Shown here piece after piece: positions 7,609 through 16,029 of a stretch of 64,000 nucleotides of DNA. The DNA is from JARIHD01 sp964610985. GTDB lineage: Bacteria; Patescibacteriota; Saccharimonadia; Saccharimonadales; UBA4665. The stretch is from contig CAZSZJ010000004.1 in NCBI GenBank assembly GCA_964610985.1, positions 1-64,000 of the forward strand. The letters are read 5' to 3'. The first letter of the stretch is position 1. Each line of letters opens with the position of its first letter. The translations under genes were made by a program, and so were the position numbers. Below the pieces are notes generated by a model. That model worked only from the letters and a program-made list of their open reading frames with translations, did not search any database and was not told the origin of the DNA.

Positions 7609-7614
7609 ATAGAC

Positions 7615-8154
7615 ATGAGCAGGCACGAAGATTTTTTGATTGACATCGTCGATAGGTTGGGAGGGATGACCGGTCAGAAACGGCGTGCTGAAATAGACAA
7701 ATCTACCGACCTGTGTCATGGCGTATATGTGCTGGTGATGACTCCTGATATGCAGCCAATTTTAAGCAAAATCCCACACCGTATCGACCTGCCTAATTTA
7801 CACGCCGGTACATTGGGCGCAACTGTCGCCACTATGCGGCGCCACTGCGAAACCGCCGACCAGGCCGCACAGCGGGCGCTAGCGCGGGAAGTATCTATTA
7901 CCAATGTGAGGCCAGTTCACAAACACGATCATTTTATTGAATTTCCCGGCGGACGCAAAGCCTACATCGGCATTTATTTTGCGGTTCATGCCCTGCCTGA
8001 TTCGTTTAGCATGACAGACATTCAGGATCTCATAGTCCTCTCCCCTAAAGAATTAGATAGACAAATGGCCGACGCTCCCGAGACAATCGCGCCCACCCTT
8101 GCCTTTATTTGGAGAAAATATGCAAACAATTTTCGACCATCACCCACCCGTTGA
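7615..8154 (+). CDS. Nudix-like protein with degenerate catalytic box
   Basis: 179 residues. The fold is Nudix-like: HGVYVLVMTPDMQPILSKIP resembles the first strands, and an AGTLGATV turn with a helix ending in ALAREVSI sits where the box should be. The metal-binding Glu pair of RExxEE is replaced (REVSIT) and the preceding Glu is not at the Ex7 position, so hydrolase activity is doubtful. The later FPGGRKAYIGIYFAVHAL matches the post-box strands. It may be a sensor or binding protein derived from a Nudix enzyme, or a family with another active site. It is followed by an active-looking Nudix-kinase fusion. Confidence 0.6.
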   Translation: MSRHEDFLIDIVDRLGGMTGQKRRAEIDKSTDLCHGVYVLVMTPDMQPILSKIPHRIDLPNLHAGTLGATVATMRRHCETADQAAQRALAREVSITNVRPVHKHDHFIEFPGGRKAYIGIYFAVHALPDSFSMTDIQDLIVLSPKELDRQMADAPETIAPTLAFIWRKYANNFRPSPTR

Positions 8155-8200
8155 GGCGCTTATACTTTTGGCGCATAGGTTTTTATTGTAGGCTTTAGTG

Positions 8201-9247
8201 ATGAACGCAAATGCAGAAATCTTACTTGTACGCAGCGACGGAGCTGTTATTTTACAGGTTCGGGATGACAAACCGGGCATTTCCAACCCTGGCCTTATCG
8301 CCAGTTTTGGCGGACACATCGAAGACGGTGAAGAACCGCTCGACGGCGCAGTTCGCGAAATTAACGAAGAAACCAACTTGGGCCTTACCAAAAACCAGCT
8401 ACAGCCCTACCGTACCTGTCACAAAACAAAAGAAGTCCACGGCGAAGATTGGGATGTCTATTATTTTGCCGCCTCGAACGTGAGCGAAGAAGGCCTAAAA
8501 GTATACGAAGGCGCCGGCTACACCATAATCCGGAACAAAAAAGAGTTGGCCGAGGCCAAAACCACCACTCTCCTACGCGAGGTCCTAACCGACTATTTTG
8601 ATGGCTTTAGGAAGTTCGTCTTTTTCCCCGATATGAGCGACGAGACGTTCCAGAGCATGTTTGAGGCGCACTATGCCAAGATTACGGCAGGTAAATCGCC
8701 ATCAGACAACCCCATTGGCTTGGCCTGCACCGGGTTGGTGGCGGCGGGAAAAAGCACTATCACTCAGCCACTAGCTGACCAGATTGGCGCAGTTCGCGTT
8801 TCGACCGACTTCATCCGCGAAGAGTTTTATCAGGCGGGGCATAATTTTAAACGGATACGGCAGTTTGTAACCACTCTCATCAACCGCCTGATTGCCAAAA
8901 AATACAACATCTTTCTGGACTTTAATATCTCGACCAATCAACCGACGCTCGACGACCTGCTGGCTGGCGGCTTTCGCATTTTCGTCGTGCATGCCAACCC
9001 ACCCGAATCATTCATCAAAGACAAGATTCTCAGCGGCAACATGAAGCACGAGCTCAGCTTTTTTCCCAAAGACGAACACCTGTACACTTCCATGCTCGGC
9101 TGGCGCGACGACCACCTTGCCGCACTGCCCGTACTCCGCCAAAGATATGGCATTTGGTATGAAGCCGACACCTCGCGCGGCGACTTGGTTGACGTGATCG
9201 CCGACATGAAGCAAAAACTTGCCGCCGATTTGCAGTCAAGGCACTAG
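8201..9247 (+). CDS. Nudix hydrolase fused to a P-loop kinase
   Basis: 348 residues with two domains. Residues about 1-130 are Nudix, with the box GGHIEDGEEPLDGAVREINE followed by ETNL (final Gly replaced by Asn). Residues about 165-345 are a P-loop kinase of the AAA_33/zeta-toxin-like type: Walker A GLVAAGKST, then STDFIREEFY, a Walker-B-like IFLDFN, and a lid region rich in Lys/Arg. Such kinases phosphorylate small molecules. A fusion with a Nudix enzyme suggests opposing or sequential steps on one nucleotide-linked substrate (inference). A GTG at 8198 immediately precedes the ATG and could also start. No clear -10 at 6 bases, so it may be read through from 7615. Confidence 0.82.
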   Translation: MNANAEILLVRSDGAVILQVRDDKPGISNPGLIASFGGHIEDGEEPLDGAVREINEETNLGLTKNQLQPYRTCHKTKEVHGEDWDVYYFAASNVSEEGLKVYEGAGYTIIRNKKELAEAKTTTLLREVLTDYFDGFRKFVFFPDMSDETFQSMFEAHYAKITAGKSPSDNPIGLACTGLVAAGKSTITQPLADQIGAVRVSTDFIREEFYQAGHNFKRIRQFVTTLINRLIAKKYNIFLDFNISTNQPTLDDLLAGGFRIFVVHANPPESFIKDKILSGNMKHELSFFPKDEHLYTSMLGWRDDHLAALPVLRQRYGIWYEADTSRGDLVDVIADMKQKLAADLQSRH

Positions 9248-9278
9248 CATAGTAAGATATACTTTTTTAAGGAGTTCT

Positions 9279-9851
9279 ATGCACCTGCCCGAAGTTCCCC
9301 ATATATATGATATGTACGCCCAAGATAACGCAAGAATGCAGCATTTTAGAGATGTGGTCAGCCCTTGGCTCGACTCGAAGCCTGGCCAAAGATTACTCAA
9401 ACAATTAGAACCTCTTGCCGAGCTTATCATAGAGGAGCCCGAGGTCGATAAGATTCCAAAAAAGTACGCCCATGAATTTTCTCTGGGACATAAATTCGAT
9501 GATGAGCAGCTCGCTCACGGTCCGCGTCACATCGGCCATCTTATTGGCGCAGCCCTACGTGAACAAGCACTGACCATAAGTAAAGGCGACTATTTCGTCA
9601 CGCCCGTACTTCCTGACACGTTTGCAGTGTCGCGGCGTGTCCCGGAAAATGTCGTTTTGCTCGCCAAAGGAGCCAATGATCACCTAAACTCTCTCCCCCC
9701 AGCTACGGAGGCAAAGTTAGCGTGGCGCGTACAAGCTCCAACTTCTCGCAACTCACGGCAAGCGATATTCACTCTAGTAGGTCGCAGGATCATACCACAA
9801 ACCGACAAGATCGCATTGACCCTTGCCGAGTTTGGGCGCGGAACGGAATAA
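9279..9851 (+). CDS. Unknown cytosolic protein
   Basis: 190 residues, no signal peptide or membrane helix. Mostly helical N-terminal half (LPEVPHIYDMYAQDNARMQ, then an acidic EEPEVDK patch), a HGPRHIGHLIGAA segment with three His, and a basic C-terminus (WRVQAPTSRNSRQ). No family recognised. The start at 9279 is set by AAGGAG at 9269-9274. A TATACT at 9258-9263 would place the transcript start just before this site, leaving a leader of about 10 bases that is almost only the ribosome-binding site. Confidence 0.65.
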   Translation: MHLPEVPHIYDMYAQDNARMQHFRDVVSPWLDSKPGQRLLKQLEPLAELIIEEPEVDKIPKKYAHEFSLGHKFDDEQLAHGPRHIGHLIGAALREQALTISKGDYFVTPVLPDTFAVSRRVPENVVLLAKGANDHLNSLPPATEAKLAWRVQAPTSRNSRQAIFTLVGRRIIPQTDKIALTLAEFGRGTE

Positions 9852-9915
9852 CTGTAAAGAAAGTCACGGTCTCCAGCTCTTCTTCAGCTTAATATTTAAG
9901 TTACAGGAGGGAAAT

Positions 9916-10278
9916 ATGCCGGAACTCAAAAAAGATTACACGAGTAAAAATACGTTTTGGAGAAACTGGGGCGCCGCGATTATTCTGGCCGTCTTTTTTT
10001 TAGTTAGTTGGGGCGGGCAGTTCGCAACCCAATTAACTGTCGAGAAACAACAGAGCGAACAGCACAATCAGACCTTCCAAATGAGTGAATTTTGGCCGCA
10101 GTTTTGGAGCTCAACGCTGGAAAACTGGCAATCAGAATGGCTCCAGCTGTTTATGCAGGCACTGCTGATCTCTGGTTTTTCGGTCTATATCTTCCGTAAA
10201 CAAGACGAAGAACACTTTAAAACGCAGCTCATGATCGAGGAGCTCAAAAAAGAAATCTGCGGCAGCAAAAAGAACTAA
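9916..10278 (+). CDS. Two-helix membrane protein (DUF6766-like)
   Basis: 120 residues. A strong Shine-Dalgarno (GGAGGG, 5 bases before ATG 9916) fixes the start, which is not the longest frame. Membrane helix 1 spans about 17-40 (GAAIILAVFFLVSWGGQFA). A loop with many Gln/Glu and Trp follows (about 41-75), then helix 2 about 80-98 (LQLFMQALLISGFSVYIF) and a charged tail (RKQDEEHFKTQ). The order matches the DUF6766 family of small bacterial membrane proteins, whose function is unknown. No partner gene in the direct vicinity. Confidence 0.75.
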   Translation: MPELKKDYTSKNTFWRNWGAAIILAVFFLVSWGGQFATQLTVEKQQSEQHNQTFQMSEFWPQFWSSTLENWQSEWLQLFMQALLISGFSVYIFRKQDEEHFKTQLMIEELKKEICGSKKN

Positions 10279-10490
10279 CCCTCGCGCCGATCGCCCGGAC
10301 CAGCTCGACGGTGTTCAATAAAAAGTTGGGCGCTAGCGAGAGCTTCAGGACTTTTTGTCTCATATGCCGCCTGTTATTATCTACTGACAGCAAATCGACA
10401 TCTGTTAAATTAGTAGAAATTTTTACATTTGTTTGTGTTGTGTTTTTTATACAATGCAGACAATAAAGAAGATGAATGGATTTATACATC

Positions 10491-11090
10491 ATGAGCAGGC
10501 GATTTGCTTCGGTTCTAGTGGGTAAAAATAAATGGGTTTTACGAACCGCGATAACGATAATAGTGGTCATACTGGCCTTTCCTTCGTTCGCGACAGCGCA
10601 CCAAATCCCAGGCAACTGCAATGGCAACCGTCTCAATGTTTCGATCATCAAAGACAAGACAAATGTGTACCAAGGCGACACGCTTACCTACACCGTAACG
10701 GCTAACAATATCGACTCGGGCAGTTCTCTGGCCTGCGATATCACCAACTCTACAATAGACGTCACACTGCCCGCGCCAGACGGCACACCCAGCGGACAAG
10801 TGGTGAACATCGTGACAGCATATAACTTCCCGGCCGGAACAACTACCCAAATTCTGGGCACAGTGCAGTACATAGTAAATGTTAACCCCGGCGTCATCGA
10901 TATTGTAGCGCAAGTATCTGCCAACGGTACGCTGCACGATGCGCCGGTTGACCATTCAGCGCAGATTATTAAAACACTCGGGACTTCAGTCCTGGTGGCG
11001 ACGCCTCCCGCTTCAACGCCAACGCCAACGCCCACCTCCGCGCCGAATCTCCCCAAACTGCCCAACACCGGAACGGCAAGGTCGTGGTAG
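10491..11090 (+). CDS. DUF11-like surface protein ending in LPNTG
   Basis: 199 residues. Basic start MSRRF plus a hydrophobic stretch ending SFATA|HQ is a signal peptide (about 1-36). Residues 45-155 form an Ig-like/DUF11 domain (VYQGDTLTYTVTANNI). A Pro/Thr-rich linker (about 165-190) precedes LPKLPNTG, a sortase motif. The protein stops five residues later with no membrane helix or basic tail, which a normal sortase substrate needs. The stop overlaps the sortase start by seven bases, so the pair is translationally linked. An ATG at 10476 is an alternative start; 10491 gives the better signal peptide. A TATACA at 10448 is a candidate -10. Confidence 0.75.
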   Translation: MSRRFASVLVGKNKWVLRTAITIIVVILAFPSFATAHQIPGNCNGNRLNVSIIKDKTNVYQGDTLTYTVTANNIDSGSSLACDITNSTIDVTLPAPDGTPSGQVVNIVTAYNFPAGTTTQILGTVQYIVNVNPGVIDIVAQVSANGTLHDAPVDHSAQIIKTLGTSVLVATPPASTPTPTPTSAPNLPKLPNTGTARSW

Positions 11091-11725
11091 CCAAAAAAAT
11101 ATTTATCATATTCTGCATTACCTTCTCGATAGTCGGACTAATCGGATGGATTATGTTGCGCCCCGGCATTACACCAAATACGAGACTTAGGCCGCCCGAC
11201 GTTTCGCAGACCCAGGTAAGCGCAAAACGAGCGCCGCCAACCAAACAACCACGCATGTCGCTCGCGCCCAGCGAACCACGTCATATTGCGATAGAGAAGC
11301 TAGGCATTGACGCCGAGGTTGTTGGCGTAGGCTTAACAAAAACCGGCGAGATGGAAGCGCCCGAACAAAAAGACATGGTTGGCTGGTACAAAACCGGTTA
11401 CTTGCCGGGCAGCCTGGGTAACACCGTCTTGGCAGGCCATTACTGGCACAAAACCGGACGCGGCATCTTTTACGACTTACAAAAACTTATGCCTGGCGAC
11501 ATAATAAAGGTCACCACCAATCAACGAATAGTATATTTTCGCGTCGAATCTTCCAAAACACACTCTGCCGACGATATATCGGCAGAAGTCTTTGGCCCAA
11601 GTAACACTGCCCGCCTTAATCTAATAACTTGCACCGGCCCCTGGATGGAAAAAGAGCAGCGCTACCGCGACCGTTTTGTCGTGTTCACGACTTTTGACCG
11701 CGAAGAACCACTACCTGCCATTTAG
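11084..11725 (+). CDS. Sortase (class F-like)
   Basis: 213 residues, GTG start overlapping the previous stop. An N-terminal membrane helix (about 4-24) anchors the enzyme with the catalytic domain outside. All three catalytic residues are visible: His in VLAGHYWH, Cys in LNLITCTG, Arg in RYRDRFVV. Sortases cut LPxTG-type signals and join the substrate to peptidoglycan or pilin amino groups. The domain start PRHIAIEKLGIDAEVVGVGL and the WYKTGYLPGSLGNTVLAGH segment are like class E/F sortases of actinobacteria and CPR. The immediate neighbour with LPNTG is the obvious substrate candidate. Confidence 0.93.
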   Translation: MVAKKIFIIFCITFSIVGLIGWIMLRPGITPNTRLRPPDVSQTQVSAKRAPPTKQPRMSLAPSEPRHIAIEKLGIDAEVVGVGLTKTGEMEAPEQKDMVGWYKTGYLPGSLGNTVLAGHYWHKTGRGIFYDLQKLMPGDIIKVTTNQRIVYFRVESSKTHSADDISAEVFGPSNTARLNLITCTGPWMEKEQRYRDRFVVFTTFDREEPLPAI

Positions 11726-13320
11726 TCGATTTCAATATCACGGTGATTAAGCCGGGAAATACCGATAGCCACCAAAACAATCCCGCCCCCGAACATCAAA
11801 CCTGTCGTCAACCACCTCGGTTCAGCCGCAGGCAGCAGCGCCATATGGTGCAGTATCGATGTATTGAGCAACACGCGGTTAAAGTGCAGCAGCGTCCCAA
11901 TCATTTCCATCAAAAACGACCAGCCGATATAGCCGTACAGAACGCTGGTCATGAGCCGCGGCCAGAACCCTAATAGGGCAATGCCTAATCCCAGCAAAAA
12001 GAACGCAGGGATTATGGCAAACAATGACGCACGCATAATTTGCCACCAATCCACCCCCGTCTGCTGGATCTGGCTGGCAATAATACAGGCTAAGGCCGCT
12101 GCCAGCGCAGCCAACACTAGAGCAATTACAACCAGTCCGCCCCTCCCTGTAAATAACCTCCAGCGTCGCACCGGTTGCACCAAAAAGTTATCAAGGTAGC
12201 CGGATGCTTCGTCTTCGCGCAGTGTGTTCAGCAGACCGACAACCATCACCATCGCCAGAATGGCGCACATAAAAAAGCCGATGCCCATGAATGCCGCGGC
12301 AGCCTGCGTTTGCTGCGCACCGAGTTCACCCGTAAAGCGCTGTAGCGTATCAGAACTATTTAGGACGGTACTGGCCGGTTTGGCAAAATTTCCGAAGATG
12401 AGGCCTGCAAAGGCGAAGGCAAGCGTCCAGCCGAGTAGTGCGCCACGGTTGAGGCGCAGTGCCGCCGTCCATGCCGTACCCAGCAGTCCAGTGTGAGCCG
12501 GAGCCGTGTTGCGGTCAGCAACGAGACTCGCGCCCATGTCGCGGCGGCCAATGACCCACAAGCCAGCAGCTACCAGAAGTCCGGTCAATCCTGCCAGCGG
12601 CAAAAGCCATGGCCAATTATTATCCGTTAGGGAGTGCACATGCTGCGCCCAGCCAAACGGCGTGAGATCCAGCAACCAGCGCGCATCCACTACCGCGCTG
12701 CCGATCGCCCGCATAGCAAAAAACACTGCAAACGCCACGCCAGCCATCGCTGCCGCCTGTCGCCGCGTAGCTGCCAGCTGGCTCGTCCAAAAACCAACGG
12801 CCATAAAGGAGGCGGCCAACGATGCTAATGTAAGAGCAAAGATGATACTGCCTGTCATATCAAAACCGCTGTCTTGACCACGGCCCCCAAGCCAGATACC
12901 CGCTGCCGCAACAATAGTAAACAGTCCGAGTCCCGTCGCCAAAGATGCGAGCGTCTGGAGTGCGCTGCGGCGCGGCGTCGTCTGCCCGGACAGAAAGAAT
13001 TCGCTGCGCCCGCTTTCTTCTTCGCCGCGAAAATAACGCGTTGCGGTCAAAAGTCCCCAAATGGTCGCCATGGGTGCTAGCAATCCCATCGTACGCCAAG
13101 CCGTAAAACCGCTGACGATTTCCAGGTGGTATGGCACACCGATCAAAACCATGACGCCGGTGTTTTTACTAAAGGTCGAGACCAATGCCGCCCGCGCGCC
13201 CGCGTCCAAGTCACTGTAGCCAATAGCCGTGGCCGCAATCGACGCGCCAAAAATAAACGCCCATATCAGCGCCCCCTTAAATGTCCGCCGAAAAACAAAA
13301 CGATACAAAACGCCGCGCAT
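11722..13320 (-). CDS. ABC-2 type exporter permease
   Basis: 532 residues with about twelve hydrophobic segments in two repeated halves (each starting with a cytosolic RFVFRRTFKGALIW- or RLNRGALLGWTLAF-like entry). This matches the large permeases of polyketide or drug exporters of the ABC-2 superfamily. It starts directly after the TAG of the ATPase gene upstream, so the two are one operon and one transporter. Substrate cannot be predicted; the family often confers resistance to antibiotics. The last codons end four bases from the convergent sortase gene. Confidence 0.85.
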   Translation of the reverse strand: MRGVLYRFVFRRTFKGALIWAFIFGASIAATAIGYSDLDAGARAALVSTFSKNTGVMVLIGVPYHLEIVSGFTAWRTMGLLAPMATIWGLLTATRYFRGEEESGRSEFFLSGQTTPRRSALQTLASLATGLGLFTIVAAAGIWLGGRGQDSGFDMTGSIIFALTLASLAASFMAVGFWTSQLAATRRQAAAMAGVAFAVFFAMRAIGSAVVDARWLLDLTPFGWAQHVHSLTDNNWPWLLPLAGLTGLLVAAGLWVIGRRDMGASLVADRNTAPAHTGLLGTAWTAALRLNRGALLGWTLAFAFAGLIFGNFAKPASTVLNSSDTLQRFTGELGAQQTQAAAAFMGIGFFMCAILAMVMVVGLLNTLREDEASGYLDNFLVQPVRRWRLFTGRGGLVVIALVLAALAAALACIIASQIQQTGVDWWQIMRASLFAIIPAFFLLGLGIALLGFWPRLMTSVLYGYIGWSFLMEMIGTLLHFNRVLLNTSILHHMALLPAAEPRWLTTGLMFGGGIVLVAIGISRLNHRDIEID

Positions 13321-14220
13321 CTATTTGCCCTGCGCGCCCTGCTCTTCGCCATACAACGACAAGAATAATTCTTCCAAAGATGGTTCGCGGCTCAGCAGGC
13401 TTTTGGGCCTGGCCGGCGTCAGCACTTCCAGCAGCGGGGCGATAGTACCGTTCACCTGAGCAGTCAAAGTATTGCCAGTGACGTGCACATTGCTCACGCC
13501 TTTTATGCCTTTACATACTGGAGGCTTACCCTCAAACGTCGCCTCAATAGTCACTGCCGAGAGATGACGCATTTCCGCTAAGGTACCGAGCTCGACCAAT
13601 TTGCCCGCACGCAAAATCGCCACGCGGTCGCAGAGCGCCTCCACTTCGCTGAGTACATGAGACGATAGAAAAATAGTCTGACCACCGGCCTTGGCTTCGT
13701 GCACGCATTCGCGAAAAGCCTGGCCCATAATCGGATCCAGGCCACTCGTCGGCTCATCCAATATTAACAGATCAGCGCGGGACGAAAACGCCGCGATCAG
13801 CGCGATCTTTTGATGGTTTCCCTTAGAATATGTGCGCACTTTTTTGCTTGGATCAAACCGGAATCGTTTGATAAGTTCTGTGCGATATTTCCGGTCCACA
13901 TTGCCGTGGATATTGCCCAACAAATGCAAGGTTTCTTCGCCCGTTAGTGATGGCCAAAAATGTGCCTCACCAGGTACGTAAGCGATATGGCGGTGCGCAG
14001 CCACTTTATCTTTTGCAGCATCGATCCCAAAAATTTCGGCGCGTCCAGAACTTGGCTTGATCAAACCCAAAAGCAATCGAATAGTCGTGGTTTTGCCCGC
14101 GCCATTCGGCCCCAGGTAGCCCAACACTTCACCTTTTTTCACCTCCAGCGTCAGCGAGTCCAGCGCCGTGGCATCACCGTAACGCTTGGTCAGCCCCTCT
14201 GTCCGAATCGCAATATCCAT
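13321..14220 (-). CDS. ABC transporter ATP-binding protein (drug-export type)
   Basis: 299 residues. Walker A GPNGAGKTTT (about 38-47), Q-loop, signature-like YSKGNHQK (replacing the canonical LSGGQ), Walker B LLILDEPTSGLD and the switch His in LSSHV are all seen. The C-terminal 70 residues form the extra domain typical of drug and lantibiotic exporters. It energises the permease encoded immediately downstream. Start supported by the purine-rich GGGGGAAAC just before the ATG. The altered signature motif is common in this subfamily. Confidence 0.92.
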   Translation of the reverse strand: MDIAIRTEGLTKRYGDATALDSLTLEVKKGEVLGYLGPNGAGKTTTIRLLLGLIKPSSGRAEIFGIDAAKDKVAAHRHIAYVPGEAHFWPSLTGEETLHLLGNIHGNVDRKYRTELIKRFRFDPSKKVRTYSKGNHQKIALIAAFSSRADLLILDEPTSGLDPIMGQAFRECVHEAKAGGQTIFLSSHVLSEVEALCDRVAILRAGKLVELGTLAEMRHLSAVTIEATFEGKPPVCKGIKGVSNVHVTGNTLTAQVNGTIAPLLEVLTPARPKSLLSREPSLEELFLSLYGEEQGAQGK

Positions 14221-14283
14221 GTTTCCCCCGAAAAAATAACCTTAGATATATCGTCTCAGAAAACAGCTGTGACCACAATGAAC

Positions 14284-15195
14284 TTAGGCTATTTTAGATA
14301 AAAGGCCGACGAGCATCTTGTGCACATCATGCACTTGTTGAACATAAGAAGCAGCCAGCACGGGATCCGGTTCTTCGGACAAAAAGACCAAGGCCAGCAT
14401 GGTTGCCGTATCCAGGCGAAAGATAGCTTCAACCAGAACTGGGACCTCTGGCAGTGGGCGAACCGATTCGTAGCCGCGCAGGAATTCCGGCCCCGTTTCG
14501 TGGGTGACAGCGGCGCGGGCCAGTTCGAGGGAAGGATGTCCAATTAGCGCGTTACTCCAATCGAGCAGCGCAACAATCTTGCCGTTTTGGGTACAAAAAT
14601 TGGCTTGCCTAAAATCCATGTGCAACAGTTGTTTGGTCTGGCGCGTGGGTTCGAGTGCTGCTCTGAGCCGGTCTTTTGCCGGCAACTCTGGGAGGTCTGC
14701 AGTAAGCGAAGTAAGTTCATGCCAGCGCCGGTGCAGCCGCTTGGCGATAAGTTCCGGTAATTCCATATCCTCCTGAGCGCTCAAGTGCAGATCAGGCAGT
14801 GTGAGTGAATGAATCTTTGCCAGCAAAACGCCACGTTCAAATTCATCTGCTTTGCTGTCGTCACTTTCTACATAAGACATAACCAGGGCATCAAAACCTT
14901 GAACCTGAATGGCTTGGATGGGATTGGGAATCTGAGTAATTCCTTGAGCTTTAACGTGGCGCATAAGCGCAAATTCCTGGTCGATCAACACACTCGAATC
15001 AATATGCGCATCATTTACATTAGAAAAAACGCGGTCTTTAGGAACCTTAATCGCCACCTTGCCGGACGGCAGTTCGGCTCCAAAGATATAGAATTCATTG
15101 CCACTGCCTACTTCGGTAATGATTTGGACTTTTAATTGCTCGCGCAGCGTGTTCAGCACCTCTTCTCTGATGGTTGGATCGTCAAGTTCGTGCAT
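14284..15195 (-). CDS. APH-like small-molecule kinase
   Basis: 303 residues from the ATG at 15195. The protein-kinase-like fold of aminoglycoside/choline/fructosamine phosphotransferases is marked by the nucleotide-binding Lys in GKVAIKVPKDR, the catalytic loop HMDFRQANFC (Brenner motif HxDxxxxN, with Met after His) and LLDWSNALIGHPSLELARA, in which Asp binds Mg. The natural substrate is unknown. Resistance is possible but most such genes are metabolic. The start is set by an extended -10 TGCTACGAT 6 bases upstream; a longer frame to 15267 would overlap the divergent ku promoter. Confidence 0.8.
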   Translation of the reverse strand: MHELDDPTIREEVLNTLREQLKVQIITEVGSGNEFYIFGAELPSGKVAIKVPKDRVFSNVNDAHIDSSVLIDQEFALMRHVKAQGITQIPNPIQAIQVQGFDALVMSYVESDDSKADEFERGVLLAKIHSLTLPDLHLSAQEDMELPELIAKRLHRRWHELTSLTADLPELPAKDRLRAALEPTRQTKQLLHMDFRQANFCTQNGKIVALLDWSNALIGHPSLELARAAVTHETGPEFLRGYESVRPLPEVPVLVEAIFRLDTATMLALVFLSEEPDPVLAASYVQQVHDVHKMLVGLLSKIA

Positions 15196-15201
15196 AGCCA
15201 C

Positions 15202-15207
15202 ATCGTA
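15202..15207 (-). promoter_or_regulatory. Extended -10, leaderless promoter of the APH-like kinase
   Basis: GTGCTACGAT on the minus strand, 6 bases before the ATG at 15195. Confidence 0.55.
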
Positions 15208-15230
15208 GCACAGCATCCCCGAATGAATGG

Positions 15231-15236
15231 TACTAT
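15231..15236 (+). promoter_or_regulatory. -10 box, leaderless promoter of ku-ligD
   Basis: TACTAT, 6 bases, ATG at 15243 (an overlapping TATAAA at 15234 is the other reading). The only promoter seen for the NHEJ operon. Confidence 0.5.
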
Positions 15237-15242
15237 AAAAGC

Positions 15243-16016
15243 ATGAGAACAATATGGGCAGGATCAATCAGTTTCGGACTCGTTAACATTCCGGTAAATA
15301 TGTATAGCGGAACGCAGCCGCACCAAGGCATCGACCTGGACATGCTGCACAAAAAAGATCATTCGCCGATTCGCTTTGCGCGGATTTGCCGCAAAGAAGG
15401 CGAGGAAGTGCCGTGGGACGACATCGTCAAAGGCTACGAATACCGTGACGGCGACTACGTGGAACTCACCCAAAAAGACATGGAAAAAGTGGACGTTAAA
15501 AAACGCCAAACCATCGACATCAAACATTTTGTGCACGAAGGTGAAATCGATATCCGCTACTACGACAAACCGTATTATTTGGAACCGAACAAAGGTGGTG
15601 ACAAAGCTTATTCGCTGTTGCATGCCGCCCTGGACGAATCCGACAAAGTTGCCTTGGTAACATTTGTCCTGCACGAACGCGAACACCTGGGTGTCATAAA
15701 ACCCGTTGGCAAAGCCCTGGTTTTGAACCAAATGCGCTATCCGACTGACCTGCGCGAAGCCACCGAGCTCAAGTTCCCATCAGATAAAGACGTCACCAAA
15801 GATGAACTCAAAATGGCGCTCAAACTCATCGACCAGCAAACCGGCCATTTTATTCCAGAGGATTACCGAGACACCTACACCGAAGAGCTCGAAGACCTGA
15901 TCAAAGCGAAAACTAAGGGCAAAAAGGTCACCGGTAAACCAGTCAAGGAACCCGAGCACACTCACGCCAAAGACCTAATGGCCGCCCTCAAAGCTAGTCT
16001 AAAAGAAGGCAAGTAA
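15243..16016 (+). CDS. ku: Non-homologous end-joining protein Ku
   Basis: 257 residues, normal for bacterial Ku. It opens with the family hallmark TIWAGSISFGLVNIPVNMYS and continues with RKEGEEVPWDDIVKGYEY, the DI(R)YYDKPYYLEPN strand and KALVLNQMRYPTDLRE. Bacterial Ku forms a homodimeric ring on double-strand ends and recruits LigD. A short basic tail (KAKTKGKKVTGKPVKEPEH) follows the core. It is 13 bases upstream of ligD with a shared leaderless promoter, so the two-gene NHEJ system is complete here. Confidence 0.97.
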   Translation: MRTIWAGSISFGLVNIPVNMYSGTQPHQGIDLDMLHKKDHSPIRFARICRKEGEEVPWDDIVKGYEYRDGDYVELTQKDMEKVDVKKRQTIDIKHFVHEGEIDIRYYDKPYYLEPNKGGDKAYSLLHAALDESDKVALVTFVLHEREHLGVIKPVGKALVLNQMRYPTDLREATELKFPSDKDVTKDELKMALKLIDQQTGHFIPEDYRDTYTEELEDLIKAKTKGKKVTGKPVKEPEHTHAKDLMAALKASLKEGK

Positions 16017-16029
16017 CGGAGGCTGTTCG

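Noticed and set aside
12506..12877. 123-residue plus-strand frame and similar frames in 11.7-13.4 kb
   Set aside because: Ala/Arg/Ser-rich antisense shadows of the ABC permease, no start signals.
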